A DNA stretch of 6,964 nucleotides from CAYGXH01 sp964354485 (GCA_964354485.1 CAYGZY010000112.1:1-6964); one strand, 5' to 3'; shown: positions 1 to 5,535, counted from the first letter of the stretch. Notes: generated from the letters alone by a model not told the origin. Made by a program: numbers and translations.

Positions 1-406
1 TGACCGGATCCAGAGCTTCATAAATTCTGAAAGGTGCCCGTCGGATCACGAAAGGATTCTTTTGTCCGGAGAATTTTTCTGTCCGGCTGTCCAGACCTGT
101 ATTTTCCTCAACGGGGACATCGATCATACGGTACCAGCGCGCTTCGGCGACCGGTCTGTTCCGCTGAACCACTCTGAATCGCGCCACCGCCCCCGAATCT
201 ATTCCTGTCATAAGAATATGGACACCAACAATCGTTCCCCTCGCCGCGTCGATCGTATATTCCTTCATTCCTTCTTTAAAAACAGAATCCGGATACAACT
301 CCGTAAGTTCATCGTATAACCTGATCACCGGCTGAGCAGACGAAACAAATGGTAGTACCAGACACAATACGAGAAGGCGGAGTAGTTTTTCAATCAACTT
401 CAACAT
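1..406 (-). CDS. Secreted protein, N-terminal part (possibly GH123/DUF4091-like glycosidase)
   Basis: Only the first 135 codons lie in the window; the frame runs off the left edge without a stop. The start ATG at 404-406 is preceded by GAGGA four bases upstream. Residues 1-25 form a signal peptide: basic and leucine-rich (MLKLIEKLLRLLVLCLVLPF), ending in a VSSA-Q type cleavage site, so the product is exported. The mature part begins VIRLYDELTELYPDS, followed by YTIDAARGTIVGVHIL, a WYRMIDVPVEENTG stretch and VIRRAPFRIYEALDPV. From memory, this order (an aromatic/Asp start, a 'DAARG' strand, then a 'P..RRAPFR..D.L.PV' strand) resembles the N-terminal beta-domain of DUF4091/GH123-type hydrolases, some of which are beta-N-acetylgalactosaminidases. 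The catalytic domain is outside the window, so the family call is tentative, while the secreted coding region itself is firm. Confidence 0.75.
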   Translation of the reverse strand, partial: MLKLIEKLLRLLVLCLVLPFVSSAQPVIRLYDELTELYPDSVFKEGMKEYTIDAARGTIVGVHILMTGIDSGAVARFRVVQRNRPVAEARWYRMIDVPVEENTGLDSRTEKFSGQKNPFVIRRAPFRIYEALDPV

Positions 407-468
407 TTAATCCTCATTCGATTGTTATTTCACTAACAAAACACACCCCAAGCCGTGTACCGACCGGT

Positions 469-497
469 ATTTTAATTAATTCCCTGTTCAGATTCAA
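469..497 (-). promoter_or_regulatory. Possible sigma70-like promoter for the left-edge secreted gene
   Basis: Read on the minus strand, TTGAAT (492-497) is followed after 17 bases by TAAAAT (469-474). These match the -35 and -10 consensus at 4/6 and 5/6. The predicted transcription start near 460 gives a 5' leader of about 55 bases before the ATG at 406. This is pattern matching only, in an A+T-rich stretch. Confidence 0.35.
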
Positions 498-597
498 TTC
501 ATTTATATAACAAGAAACAACGGGAAAATGACGAAAAAGGTCTTCGATAGAGGTCAACTAAAGAGCTCTTCATGAGATTTTGTAACATGGACAAATC

Positions 598-688
598 GTC
601 TGAACCGCTGATAACGCTGATGATTATGATGTAATGATGAATGAGTTATCATAACAATCATTTAATCATAAACATCAGCGGTTCAGAC
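598..688. repeat. Long inverted-repeat hairpin, MITE-like (about 91 bp)
   Basis: The 15-bp ends GTCTGAACCGCTGAT (598-612) and ATCAGCGGTTCAGAC (674-688) are perfect inverted repeats. A second, offset pairing exists inside: CGCTGATGATTATGAT (615-630) against 665-680, 15 of 16 bases complementary. The centre holds GTTAT-C-ATAAC (645-655). The interior is A+T-rich and built of repeated TGATTATGATG-like heptad steps. The heptamer CGCTGAT occurs twice in tandem at the left end (606-612 and 615-621) and once inverted at the right, so the element can fold in two registers. I recall very similar 'ATCAGCGTTATCAGCGGTTC' elements scattered in many bacterial genomes, often by GxxExxY-protein genes. No coding frame lies inside, so a non-autonomous dispersed element is the likely reading. 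Confidence 0.7.
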
Positions 689-744
689 AATATTGAGGAC
701 ATCCTACCCTCTTAGGAAAGGATACTTGAAACGCCCGTTGCTCT

Positions 745-912
745 ACAGTTGAACTGTCGAACATTATTCAATCAAGATCGTCCGATTTCTGTCTTTATTT
801 TAAGGGAGAAGAAATCGGAAATTTATCCCGGCAAGCAACACTAGATTTCCGATTACTTCTTCCCTAACTCAAAGACAGGAATCGGAAATCAAACCACCCA
901 CAGTACAACTGT
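745..912. repeat. Nested palindromic element (about 168 bp) with 42-bp inverted arms
   Basis: Arms 781-822 and 845-886 pair over 42 bp with 35 matches and no gaps, around a 22-base loop. Each arm also contains its own palindrome: TCCGATTTCT (781-790) pairs perfectly with 810-819, and ATTTCCGATT (845-854) pairs perfectly with 880-889. The DNA can therefore form one long hairpin or two tandem ones. An outer pair, ACAGTTGAACTGT (745-757) and ACAGTACAACTGT (900-912), is complementary at 12 of 13 bases; each member is itself palindromic and flanked by CTCT/AGAG-like bases. All levels are roughly symmetrical about 830. There is no open frame. It could be a MITE, a binding-site array, or a structured RNA leader ending about 120 bases before the next gene. 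Confidence 0.65.
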
Positions 913-1032
913 CAGAGAGTGGAAGAATAACATAGGGCAAAACCGATTTATTTTATTCGACTTGTATTTTATAAAAATTTTTGGTTTGTTTGGTGAATAT
1001 TAATCCTTCTATTTACGAATAACAGGTGTCCT

Positions 1033-2256
1033 ATGAAATTCAACCGGCTTACTATCATTTTCCTTTTATCAATATTCATATATATCATTCCAACCTCCAC
1101 ATGCACTATTGCTGTAGTATCGGGTAAATGTACGCCGGATGGGCGGCCGTTGTTATGGAAACACCGTGATACCGATCATCTGCAAAATGCATTGATGTAC
1201 TTCACAGATGGGAAATATCCCTTTATCGGATTAATCGATTCCGACGATTCACTCTGCGAGAATGTCTGGATTGGTTGTAACAAGTCCGGCTTCGCGATTA
1301 TGAACTCCGCCTCCTATAATCTGATCCTAAAAGACACAATTAAATTGAAAGACCGTGAAGGTATTTTGATGAAGCTTGCCCTTCAGCAGTGTAAAACATT
1401 GGAAGATTTCGAGAGACTACTGCAGCAGCTCCCGAAACCGCTCGGTGTGGAGGCGAACTTCGGAGTGATCGATGGACTGGGAGGCGCGGCATTCTATGAG
1501 GTTAATAATTTCACCTATAGGAAACTCGACGTAAATGACTCAACCGTCGCGCCGTTTGGTTATCTTGTACATACAAATTTCTCATTTACCGGAGATCCGA
1601 AAAGCGGAGCCGGTCATATACGGTTTGCCACAGCCGAAGCTTTATTCCACGAAGCGTACGAAACGCGAAATATCACTCCTCGCTTTATCCTACAAAAGGC
1701 CAGCCGCTGCTTGAAGCATTCACTTACTGAAGTCGATCTCGCAGAGGTCGGCACCGCGACGACCGGCGATACCCGTTTCACCGCTTTTGAAGATTTCATT
1801 CCAAGATTTTCCACATCTGCTTCAGTCGTAATCCAGGGAGTGCGGCCGGGAGAATTAACGGACTTCGCAGCATTATGGACAATTCTCGGACATCCGCTTA
1901 CGTCGGTCGTCACACCGGTGTGGTTAGGCGGAGCGTCTGAATTCCCTGCTCTCCTTAAAGTGTCATCGGCCGGAGTGGCTCCTTTATGCGACAAGGCAAT
2001 GATTTTGAAAGAACGCCTTTTCCCTATTCAGCACAGTTACGGTGAGCGCTATATTAACGTAGCGGCTCTCATCAACTCCGCCGGTACGGGAATTCTGCAG
2101 CAGCTTAAACCTCTCGATGACAGGATATTTGAAGAAGCAGCGAAACGCCTCGAAGGGTGGCGAAAAGACGGTAAGATGGGTTCGGATGTCAATAGATTCT
2201 ATCGTTGGATGGAAGAAACAGTCCGGGCTGAGTACGCGCGGCTCTTCGACCTATAA
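1033..2256 (+). CDS. Secreted Ntn-hydrolase, acyl-CoA:6-APA acyltransferase / C45-peptidase-like
   Basis: This 407-residue protein starts at the ATG at 1033, with AGGTG four bases upstream. Residues 1-23 are a hydrophobic export signal (MKFNRLTIIFLLSIFIYIIP). The mature chain would start at or near Cys24 in CTIAVVSGK, followed by TPDGRPLLWKHRDTD (residues 34-48). In this Ntn-hydrolase family (PF03417 AAT, choloylglycine-hydrolase superfold) the N-terminal Cys is the nucleophile and the Arg-Asp pair, here R45-D46, is conserved. Other family-like blocks are GFAIMNSAS (near 86-94), FGVIDGLGGAAFYEV (143-157), LVHTNFSFTG (178-187) and IPRFSTSASVVIQGV (256-270). It probably hydrolyses or transfers an amide-bound acyl group outside the cytoplasm; the substrate cannot be read from the sequence. 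The 'STC' junction is not a classical lipobox, so signal peptidase I cleavage exposing Cys24 is more likely than lipidation. It stands alone, convergent with the minus-strand genes to its right. Confidence 0.88.
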   Translation: MKFNRLTIIFLLSIFIYIIPTSTCTIAVVSGKCTPDGRPLLWKHRDTDHLQNALMYFTDGKYPFIGLIDSDDSLCENVWIGCNKSGFAIMNSASYNLILKDTIKLKDREGILMKLALQQCKTLEDFERLLQQLPKPLGVEANFGVIDGLGGAAFYEVNNFTYRKLDVNDSTVAPFGYLVHTNFSFTGDPKSGAGHIRFATAEALFHEAYETRNITPRFILQKASRCLKHSLTEVDLAEVGTATTGDTRFTAFEDFIPRFSTSASVVIQGVRPGELTDFAALWTILGHPLTSVVTPVWLGGASEFPALLKVSSAGVAPLCDKAMILKERLFPIQHSYGERYINVAALINSAGTGILQQLKPLDDRIFEEAAKRLEGWRKDGKMGSDVNRFYRWMEETVRAEYARLFDL

Positions 2257-2313
2257 ACATATCGGCGACCCGCGACTCATCTAGATTATTGGCGTGAGCC
2301 CCGAGCGAGTCCC

Positions 2314-2344
2314 AAAAAAAGTCCCTTCCTTGCTAGGATGGGAC
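2314..2344 (-). terminator. Rho-independent terminator-like hairpin, minus strand
   Basis: On the minus strand, GTCCCATCCT (2344-2335) pairs with AGGAAGGGAC (2330-2321) as a 10-bp stem with one mismatch and a 4-base loop. It is followed directly by seven T residues (2320-2314). This is the classic layout of an intrinsic terminator for leftward transcription. It lies 188 bases past the stop of the small DUF1508-like gene and 58 bases beyond the end of the convergent Ntn-hydrolase gene, where it would also stop antisense reading into that gene. On the plus strand no T-run follows, so it would not end the Ntn-hydrolase transcript. Confidence 0.5.
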
Positions 2345-2381
2345 GAGTCGAGGGGATACGCAGGTACACAAAGGGATTCTA

Positions 2382-2434
2382 CGTGGAATTAGCCACGGAT
2401 TACTACCATAAAATAGATAATGGCGAATTCCACG
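2382..2434. repeat. 14-bp inverted repeat, 25-base loop
   Basis: CGTGGAATTAGCCA (2382-2395) and TGGCGAATTCCACG (2421-2434) are complementary at 13 of 14 positions. The hairpin sits in sequence with no convincing gene, between the terminator-like site and the small minus-strand gene. Its role is unknown; it could be part of the 3' end structure of the leftward transcript. Confidence 0.45.
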
Positions 2435-2532
2435 CGTCTCAAAGATCTAGTAATATTATAGATAATTTCTCCCATTTTTTCATTAGGTATGCTTACTTTA
2501 TAAAAGATATTCTATCAGGTTGGAAAGGGTAA

Positions 2533-2712
2533 TTAACATTCCTTTTTAGGGGAAGCAACATAGCCCCTCTGCCCGGCATTCCAGATACACTTATTGCGTG
2601 ATGGAAAACTGTCATAAGAGACAGCCACGATTTTATTATCCATAAACTTCCGCCATTGCCATTGACCACTCTTGTCTTGATAAAATTTCCATACATTGGC
2701 TAGTTGGATCAT
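2533..2712 (-). CDS. Small DUF1508/YegP-like protein
   Basis: This is a 59-residue protein. The ATG at 2712 is preferred over the in-frame ATG at 2724, because GAGG lies six bases before the former and nothing similar precedes the latter. The body reads VWKFYQDKSGQWQWRKFMDN, then KIVAVSYDSFPSRNKCIWNA, then GQRGY. This is the pattern of the YegP/DUF1508 fold: an aromatic beta-hairpin 'W.fY.D..G.W.WR', a glycine/asparagine turn, 'IVA.S..SF.SR..C..NA' and a terminal 'GY'. Family members are small soluble proteins, one or two repeats long, mostly of unknown function; some are stress-linked. There is no signal peptide, so it is cytoplasmic, unlike its neighbours. It is isolated, with more than 400 bases of non-coding sequence upstream, and a terminator-like hairpin lies downstream. 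Confidence 0.6.
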   Translation of the reverse strand: MIQLANVWKFYQDKSGQWQWRKFMDNKIVAVSYDSFPSRNKCIWNAGQRGYVASPKKEC

Positions 2713-2718
2713 TTTAAG

Positions 2719-2722
2719 CCTC
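2719..2722 (-). promoter_or_regulatory. Ribosome-binding site deciding the start of the DUF1508-like gene
   Basis: GAGG on the minus strand lies six bases before the ATG at 2712. It overlaps an upstream in-frame ATG (2724-2722) that has no ribosome-binding site of its own, which favours the shorter 59-residue product. Confidence 0.45.
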
Positions 2723-2763
2723 ATAATTCTGGATTATTGAACACTTGGTGAAACGTTATGAAA

Positions 2764-2792
2764 GGAGAGTTTGACGGGAAATGGCTCAGATT
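2764..2792 (+). other. Short stretch resembling the 5' end of 16S rRNA, disrupted
   Basis: GGAGAGTTTGA (2764-2774) and TGGCTCAGATT (2782-2792) are the two halves of the near-universal 16S rRNA start 'GAGAGTTTGATCCTGGCTCAGATT'. Seven bases (CGGGAAA) replace the usual three between them. Similarity stops on both sides, so this is not a functional rRNA gene. It is either a tiny rRNA-derived scrap or coincidence. Confidence 0.3.
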
Positions 2793-3111
2793 CACATATT
2801 TAATATACATTGTATTCCAGTCTTATCCTAATTCCCTCACGAGTACAAAAACGACCTTTATGCATAGCGCGAGTATAAGTGAATCTCCAGACACCAGTAA
2901 TACCAGAAACATAAAATCCCAACTTTATCAGCTGGGGTTCATTCCTTCGCCACGGGCGGGAGTGGAGAATTTAAAACCAGGTAGGCACATAGCGCCCTAT
3001 TTAAAATACTATTCCTTTGACTCGTCCCTATTATGGGGGCGAAGCCCTGAGCGAGGGGCGCTGCAAGCATCCAGTGTCGAAGGTTTTACTTGTTTTTATT
3101 ATACCTCAATC

Positions 3112-5112
3112 CTAACGGCTTTCGGGCCACAGCCGGATCATTGTGACTCCGTGGCGGCTGATACTGGAACTGAATTCATTGTTGAATGTTCCGAGTTCCT
3201 TCTGCCGCCAGAGATCACGGACCCGTTGCGGATCCTTCACGCCGAGATCTTTCCACCTCACTACAACCGTATCACCAAATTCGCCCCTGTTGAACAATCC
3301 GACTGCGATGGAACCGTCCTCCATCTTACGCATCCACACTTCATTATCACCCTCCTTTGAAACACGGTAACCGGGCAATCCGACCGCATCCTGATCGACA
3401 TCAAGGATTTCATCGTTCGTAAGAAGATTCAGCGTGAAGTCGTCGAGACGCGTCATATCGCCGCTGAAGATGAGAGGAGCCGCAAGAAGACACCAGAGTG
3501 ACACGTGCGAGTATTGTTCATTTGGAGTGAGGGGCGTCGGCTCGGTGCCTCCGTTCCAGTTGCTGATGTATCCGAGGAGGAGATAATCAGGATCGTTCCA
3601 CGCACCGGGGCCGCCGTACTGCTCAAGATGCTCCTTTGCGTACAGATCGAATCCGTCGCGGAAGAGAGCGTTGCCGATTCCTTCGAACGAACCGCCGAGG
3701 TCTCCTGCGGTGCGCCAGCTGTTACCCCCGACCTGCCTTCCCCATTGCCAAACTTTTCCCATCCCGTATTGACAAAGGTTCAAGACAATATCTCGGGACT
3801 GTTTCCTAATGATACTGCTGACAAGCGTGTAAGGACGTTTTAAATCCTCGACAGATGATTCATTAGCAAGGTTGCCGTAAGAGCACCAGTCGTATTTCAG
3901 GAAATCGAATCCCCACTCCGAAAAGCGTTGGACGTCAAGTTCTTCATAACCGTAGGCGCCGGTATGTCCGGCGCATGTCGTTTTGCCAGGCGAGGTGTAG
4001 ATGCCGGCCTTCAATCCTTTGGAATGGATATAATCCGTGAGCGCTTTCATGTCAGGAAAACGTCTGTTCGAATTAACCATACCTCGCGTATCGCGCGGCT
4101 GACCAAGGTTGGTCGAATCCTTAGAGTCTTCCCTAATTCCCCAGCAATCGTCGATGTTAACATACATATAGCCATGATCGATGAGGCCCGATTTCACCAT
4201 TGCGTCTGTAGCATCGCGGATATGTTTATCGGTCACGTGATTCTCCCAGACGTACCAACTGTTCCAGCCCATGTGAGGTGTCAGGGCAAGCGTGTCGCCG
4301 CAGACAATCGTGAAATTCCGTTGCGCCTTTCCTTCCGCGTTTGAGACCGTGAAAGTCACCGGATAGCGGCCCCGAGTGCCGATCTCACCGCTGATGATGC
4401 CGGTCGATCGATCAACGCTTAAGCCGTCCGGCAGGTTCTCAGCACCATAGGTCAGCGGTTTTACACCGGTTGCGGGGATCTTGTACATGAATGGCGATCC
4501 CGGGCGTACGCCGAAGATTGACGGTCCGTTAATGCGCGGTTTCGCAGAGGGTTTTGGAGTTAATATGACCTTCTCTTCACTCGGCCGGTCAGTCGCAACC
4601 GGATGCCCACTTGAGCTGATGAACCGCGCTTCGGCCCAGTCGGCATGATCGTACCCGATACCATCACCCGCGTCGCCGACGAGAAGAACGAGCTTTTGTA
4701 TCCCTTTGATATCGATATCCACGAACACCGGTTTATCATTGAGGCACATGACATTCGATTCAAACAAATTTTTCCCGTCTCCAAGAACTTTAAATGCGAC
4801 CGATCCCCGACCGTTCTTGGATGAATCATCAAGTCCGATGTAAGATTGGAAACGAGCCGCTTTCCCGTTCAGGTCGATCCAGAGCGACGACACGGCGTGA
4901 GTACCGACCCCGCGAGAGAAGACTACACCGGCAATGGACAATGAATGACCGTTGACCGAAGAATCTTTTTTAGCTTCTCCCCATCCCTGACGCATTTTTT
5001 TAAGATCAAGGGAGGTGAGCCAGACCGTGTCCTTCGAGATCCCCTGTCCGGCGATTGATGCAGTCAGATAAAGTATAATAAGCGCGATGACGATTTGTAA
5101 ACGATAATTCAT
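3112..5112 (-). CDS. Secreted GH27 alpha-galactosidase with NPCBM and Ig-like domains
   Basis: The 666-residue protein starts at the ATG at 5112, with GGAGG four bases upstream. Residues 1-22 are a signal peptide (MNYRLQIVIALIILYLTASI-AG). Residues about 28-165 form an NPCBM domain, with WLTSLDL, the RGVGTHA turn and GIGYDHADWAEARF. Residues about 192-271 form a putative Ig domain (He_PIG type) with LPDGLSVDRSTGIISGEI. Residues about 276-555 are the GH27 barrel: MGWNSW (281-286), YVNIDDCWG (317-325), AGIYTSPG (369-376), FLKYDWCSYG (404-413) and GPGAWNDPD (501-509). By alignment from memory with human GLA/NAGA, the nucleophile is Asp408 and the acid/base is Asp471 in SWRTAGD (465-471). Residues 572-663 are the C-terminal beta-sandwich. 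It should release terminal alpha-galactose from oligo- or polysaccharides; GH27 also includes beta-L-arabinopyranosidases and isomaltodextranases. No truncation or missing key residue is seen. Confidence 0.93.
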   Translation of the reverse strand: MNYRLQIVIALIILYLTASIAGQGISKDTVWLTSLDLKKMRQGWGEAKKDSSVNGHSLSIAGVVFSRGVGTHAVSSLWIDLNGKAARFQSYIGLDDSSKNGRGSVAFKVLGDGKNLFESNVMCLNDKPVFVDIDIKGIQKLVLLVGDAGDGIGYDHADWAEARFISSSGHPVATDRPSEEKVILTPKPSAKPRINGPSIFGVRPGSPFMYKIPATGVKPLTYGAENLPDGLSVDRSTGIISGEIGTRGRYPVTFTVSNAEGKAQRNFTIVCGDTLALTPHMGWNSWYVWENHVTDKHIRDATDAMVKSGLIDHGYMYVNIDDCWGIREDSKDSTNLGQPRDTRGMVNSNRRFPDMKALTDYIHSKGLKAGIYTSPGKTTCAGHTGAYGYEELDVQRFSEWGFDFLKYDWCSYGNLANESSVEDLKRPYTLVSSIIRKQSRDIVLNLCQYGMGKVWQWGRQVGGNSWRTAGDLGGSFEGIGNALFRDGFDLYAKEHLEQYGGPGAWNDPDYLLLGYISNWNGGTEPTPLTPNEQYSHVSLWCLLAAPLIFSGDMTRLDDFTLNLLTNDEILDVDQDAVGLPGYRVSKEGDNEVWMRKMEDGSIAVGLFNRGEFGDTVVVRWKDLGVKDPQRVRDLWRQKELGTFNNEFSSSISRHGVTMIRLWPESR

Positions 5113-5142
5113 ACATCCTCCGATGGAGTTATTTCAACAGGT

Positions 5143-5172
5143 ATTATTTTTACTTTTGAGTGGGGTTGTCCA
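5143..5172 (-). promoter_or_regulatory. Possible promoter of the GH27 gene
   Basis: On the minus strand, TGGACA (5172-5167) and AATAAT (5148-5143) each match the sigma70 consensus at 5/6, with an 18-base spacer. The implied leader is about 25 bases, ending in the GGAGG ribosome-binding site of the GH27 gene. This supports separate transcription from the beta-propeller gene, 423 bases upstream. The -35 overlaps the border of the repeat patch. Confidence 0.3.
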
Positions 5173-5409
5173 AAAAATAAAGAAGGCATTGTCATTCCTG
5201 CCTGTCCACCTCTGGCGGAAATGCTTCTATCAGGAATCCAGAGCTAAGTCCGAGTTCTGGATACCTTGCCCGACCGAATGGGCTTGTTCTATCCATAGAT
5301 CGTTCGGGCGGGCCGCCAGAAGCGTGCGGGTATGACATCTGAGATCTGGATTCCCTGCCTGCCGAAACGCGTTCACGCGTGCAGGTGGGGAATATCCCTA
5401 TGGACTTTT

Positions 5410-5428
5410 GGGCGACGAAACGTCGCCC
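5410..5428. repeat. Perfect hairpin, 8-bp stem, AAA loop
   Basis: GGGCGACG (5410-5417) and CGTCGCCC (5421-5428) are perfectly complementary around a three-base loop. It lies between two same-strand genes, and no T-run follows on either strand, so it is a repeat or RNA-stability hairpin rather than a clear terminator. Confidence 0.6.
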
Positions 5429-5493
5429 CTACAATTATTTTGCGTCATATGGTCCTGCCCGCCGAAGCTCCTTCTTTTGGAGAGCAGGTGGAA

Positions 5494-5510
5494 GCCCCGC
5501 GAAGCGGGGC
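5494..5510. repeat. Perfect G+C hairpin, 7-bp stem, GAA loop
   Basis: GCCCCGC (5494-5500) and GCGGGGC (5504-5510) pair perfectly around GAA. It lies 25 bases past the stop of the beta-propeller gene on the minus strand, where it could protect or weakly terminate that transcript. The bases after it on the minus strand (TTCCACCTGC) are not a U-tract. Confidence 0.55.
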
Positions 5511-5535
5511 GTAGGTGGGCTGGCTAATCATACAA

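Larger units (their letters stand above)
407..1032. other. Gene-free intergenic region of 626 bp between divergent secreted genes
   Basis: No frame here looks coding. The stretch separates the minus-strand left-edge gene from the plus-strand Ntn-hydrolase. It holds the promoter candidate at 469-497 and the two inverted-repeat elements at 598-688 and 745-912. The last 90 bases (about 940-1030) are very A+T-rich, as expected for the promoter region of the gene at 1033, but I could not identify a convincing -35/-10 pair there. Confidence 0.6.
2340..3028. repeat. Inverted-repeat pair bracketing the small DUF1508-like gene
   Basis: GGGACGAGTC at 2340-2349 recurs as its exact complement GACTCGTCCC at 3019-3028. 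Similarity continues inward (2350-2358 against 3010-3018), giving 16 of 19 matches. Just outside, AGCCCCGAGCGAG (2298-2310) and AGCCCTGAGCGAG (3043-3055) are near-identical in direct orientation. These blocks resemble the widespread dispersed 'CTGAGCGAAGTCGAAGGG' type repeats of many environmental genomes. The 690-bp segment could be a small mobilised unit or simply two insertions of the same repeat family. Confidence 0.4.
2713..3111. other. Non-coding stretch between the small gene and the GH27 gene
   Basis: No frame in these 399 bases resembles a known protein. It contains a segment resembling the 16S rRNA 5' end (2764-2792), one arm of the inverted-repeat pair (3010-3028), and a G+C-rich block with GGGCGAAGCCC and GAGCGAGGGGC (3036-3060) that can fold in more than one way. 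No T-run follows that block on the minus strand, so I do not call it a terminator for the GH27 gene. Confidence 0.5.
5190..5515. repeat. Patch of dispersed hairpin repeats
   Basis: This stretch holds no gene but at least six self-complementary blocks. GGAATCCAGA (5233-5242) pairs with 5256-5265. GCCCGACCGAA (5268-5278) pairs with 5303-5313 at 10 of 11 positions. CTGGATTCCCTGCC and later bases (5347-5397) fold on themselves. GGGCGACG-AAA-CGTCGCCC lies at 5410-5428. CCTGC...GCAGG lies at 5454-5488. GCCCCGC-GAA-GCGGGGC lies at 5494-5510. Two direct copies of CCTGCCYGCCGAA (5354-5366 and 5454-5466) are each followed by an internal hairpin and GCAGGTGG. These 'GTCATTCCTGC / CTGGATTCC' and 'GGCGACGAAACGTCGCC' patterns match intergenic repeat families I recall from FCB-group environmental genomes. 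No hairpin is followed by a T-run. Confidence 0.7.

Noticed and set aside
62..319. Plus-strand frame of 85 codons
   Set aside because: Opposite strand of the left-edge secreted gene, which has a signal peptide and ribosome-binding site; this frame has neither.
1614..1994. Minus-strand frame of 126 codons
   Set aside because: Lies wholly inside the well-supported Ntn-hydrolase gene on the other strand and resembles no family.
2338..2532. Plus-strand frame of 64 codons
   Set aside because: No family resemblance and no clear ribosome-binding site; it begins inside the terminator-like hairpin and spans the 2382-2434 inverted repeat, so it is most likely non-coding.
2823..2912. Minus-strand 29-residue hydrophobic frame (MFLVLLVSGDSLILALCIKV...)
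   Set aside because: Could be a tiny membrane peptide, but the ribosome-binding site is weak and nothing else supports it.
3036..3060. G+C-rich hairpin past the GH27 stop as its terminator
   Set aside because: No T-run follows on the minus strand, and the block matches a dispersed repeat also seen at 2298-2310.
2758..3360. Plus-strand frame of 200 codons
   Set aside because: Its second half is antisense to the GH27 gene and its first half runs through the 16S-like scrap and repeats; composition is unconvincing as protein.
3505..4344. Plus-strand frames of 112 and 138 codons
   Set aside because: Antisense shadows of the GH27 catalytic domain.
5159..5176. GGGGTTGTCCAAAAAAT as the partner end of the element at 6829
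   Set aside because: It shares GTCC with the 6829 site but is in the same, not inverted, orientation, and the DNA between is ordinary propeller coding sequence, not a transposase.
5123..5514. Plus-strand frames of 60-70 codons in the intergenic patch
   Set aside because: They are translations of hairpin repeats, not genes.
5190..5515. CRISPR array
   Set aside because: Repeats are irregular in length and spacing, differ from each other, and have no uniform spacers or cas genes.
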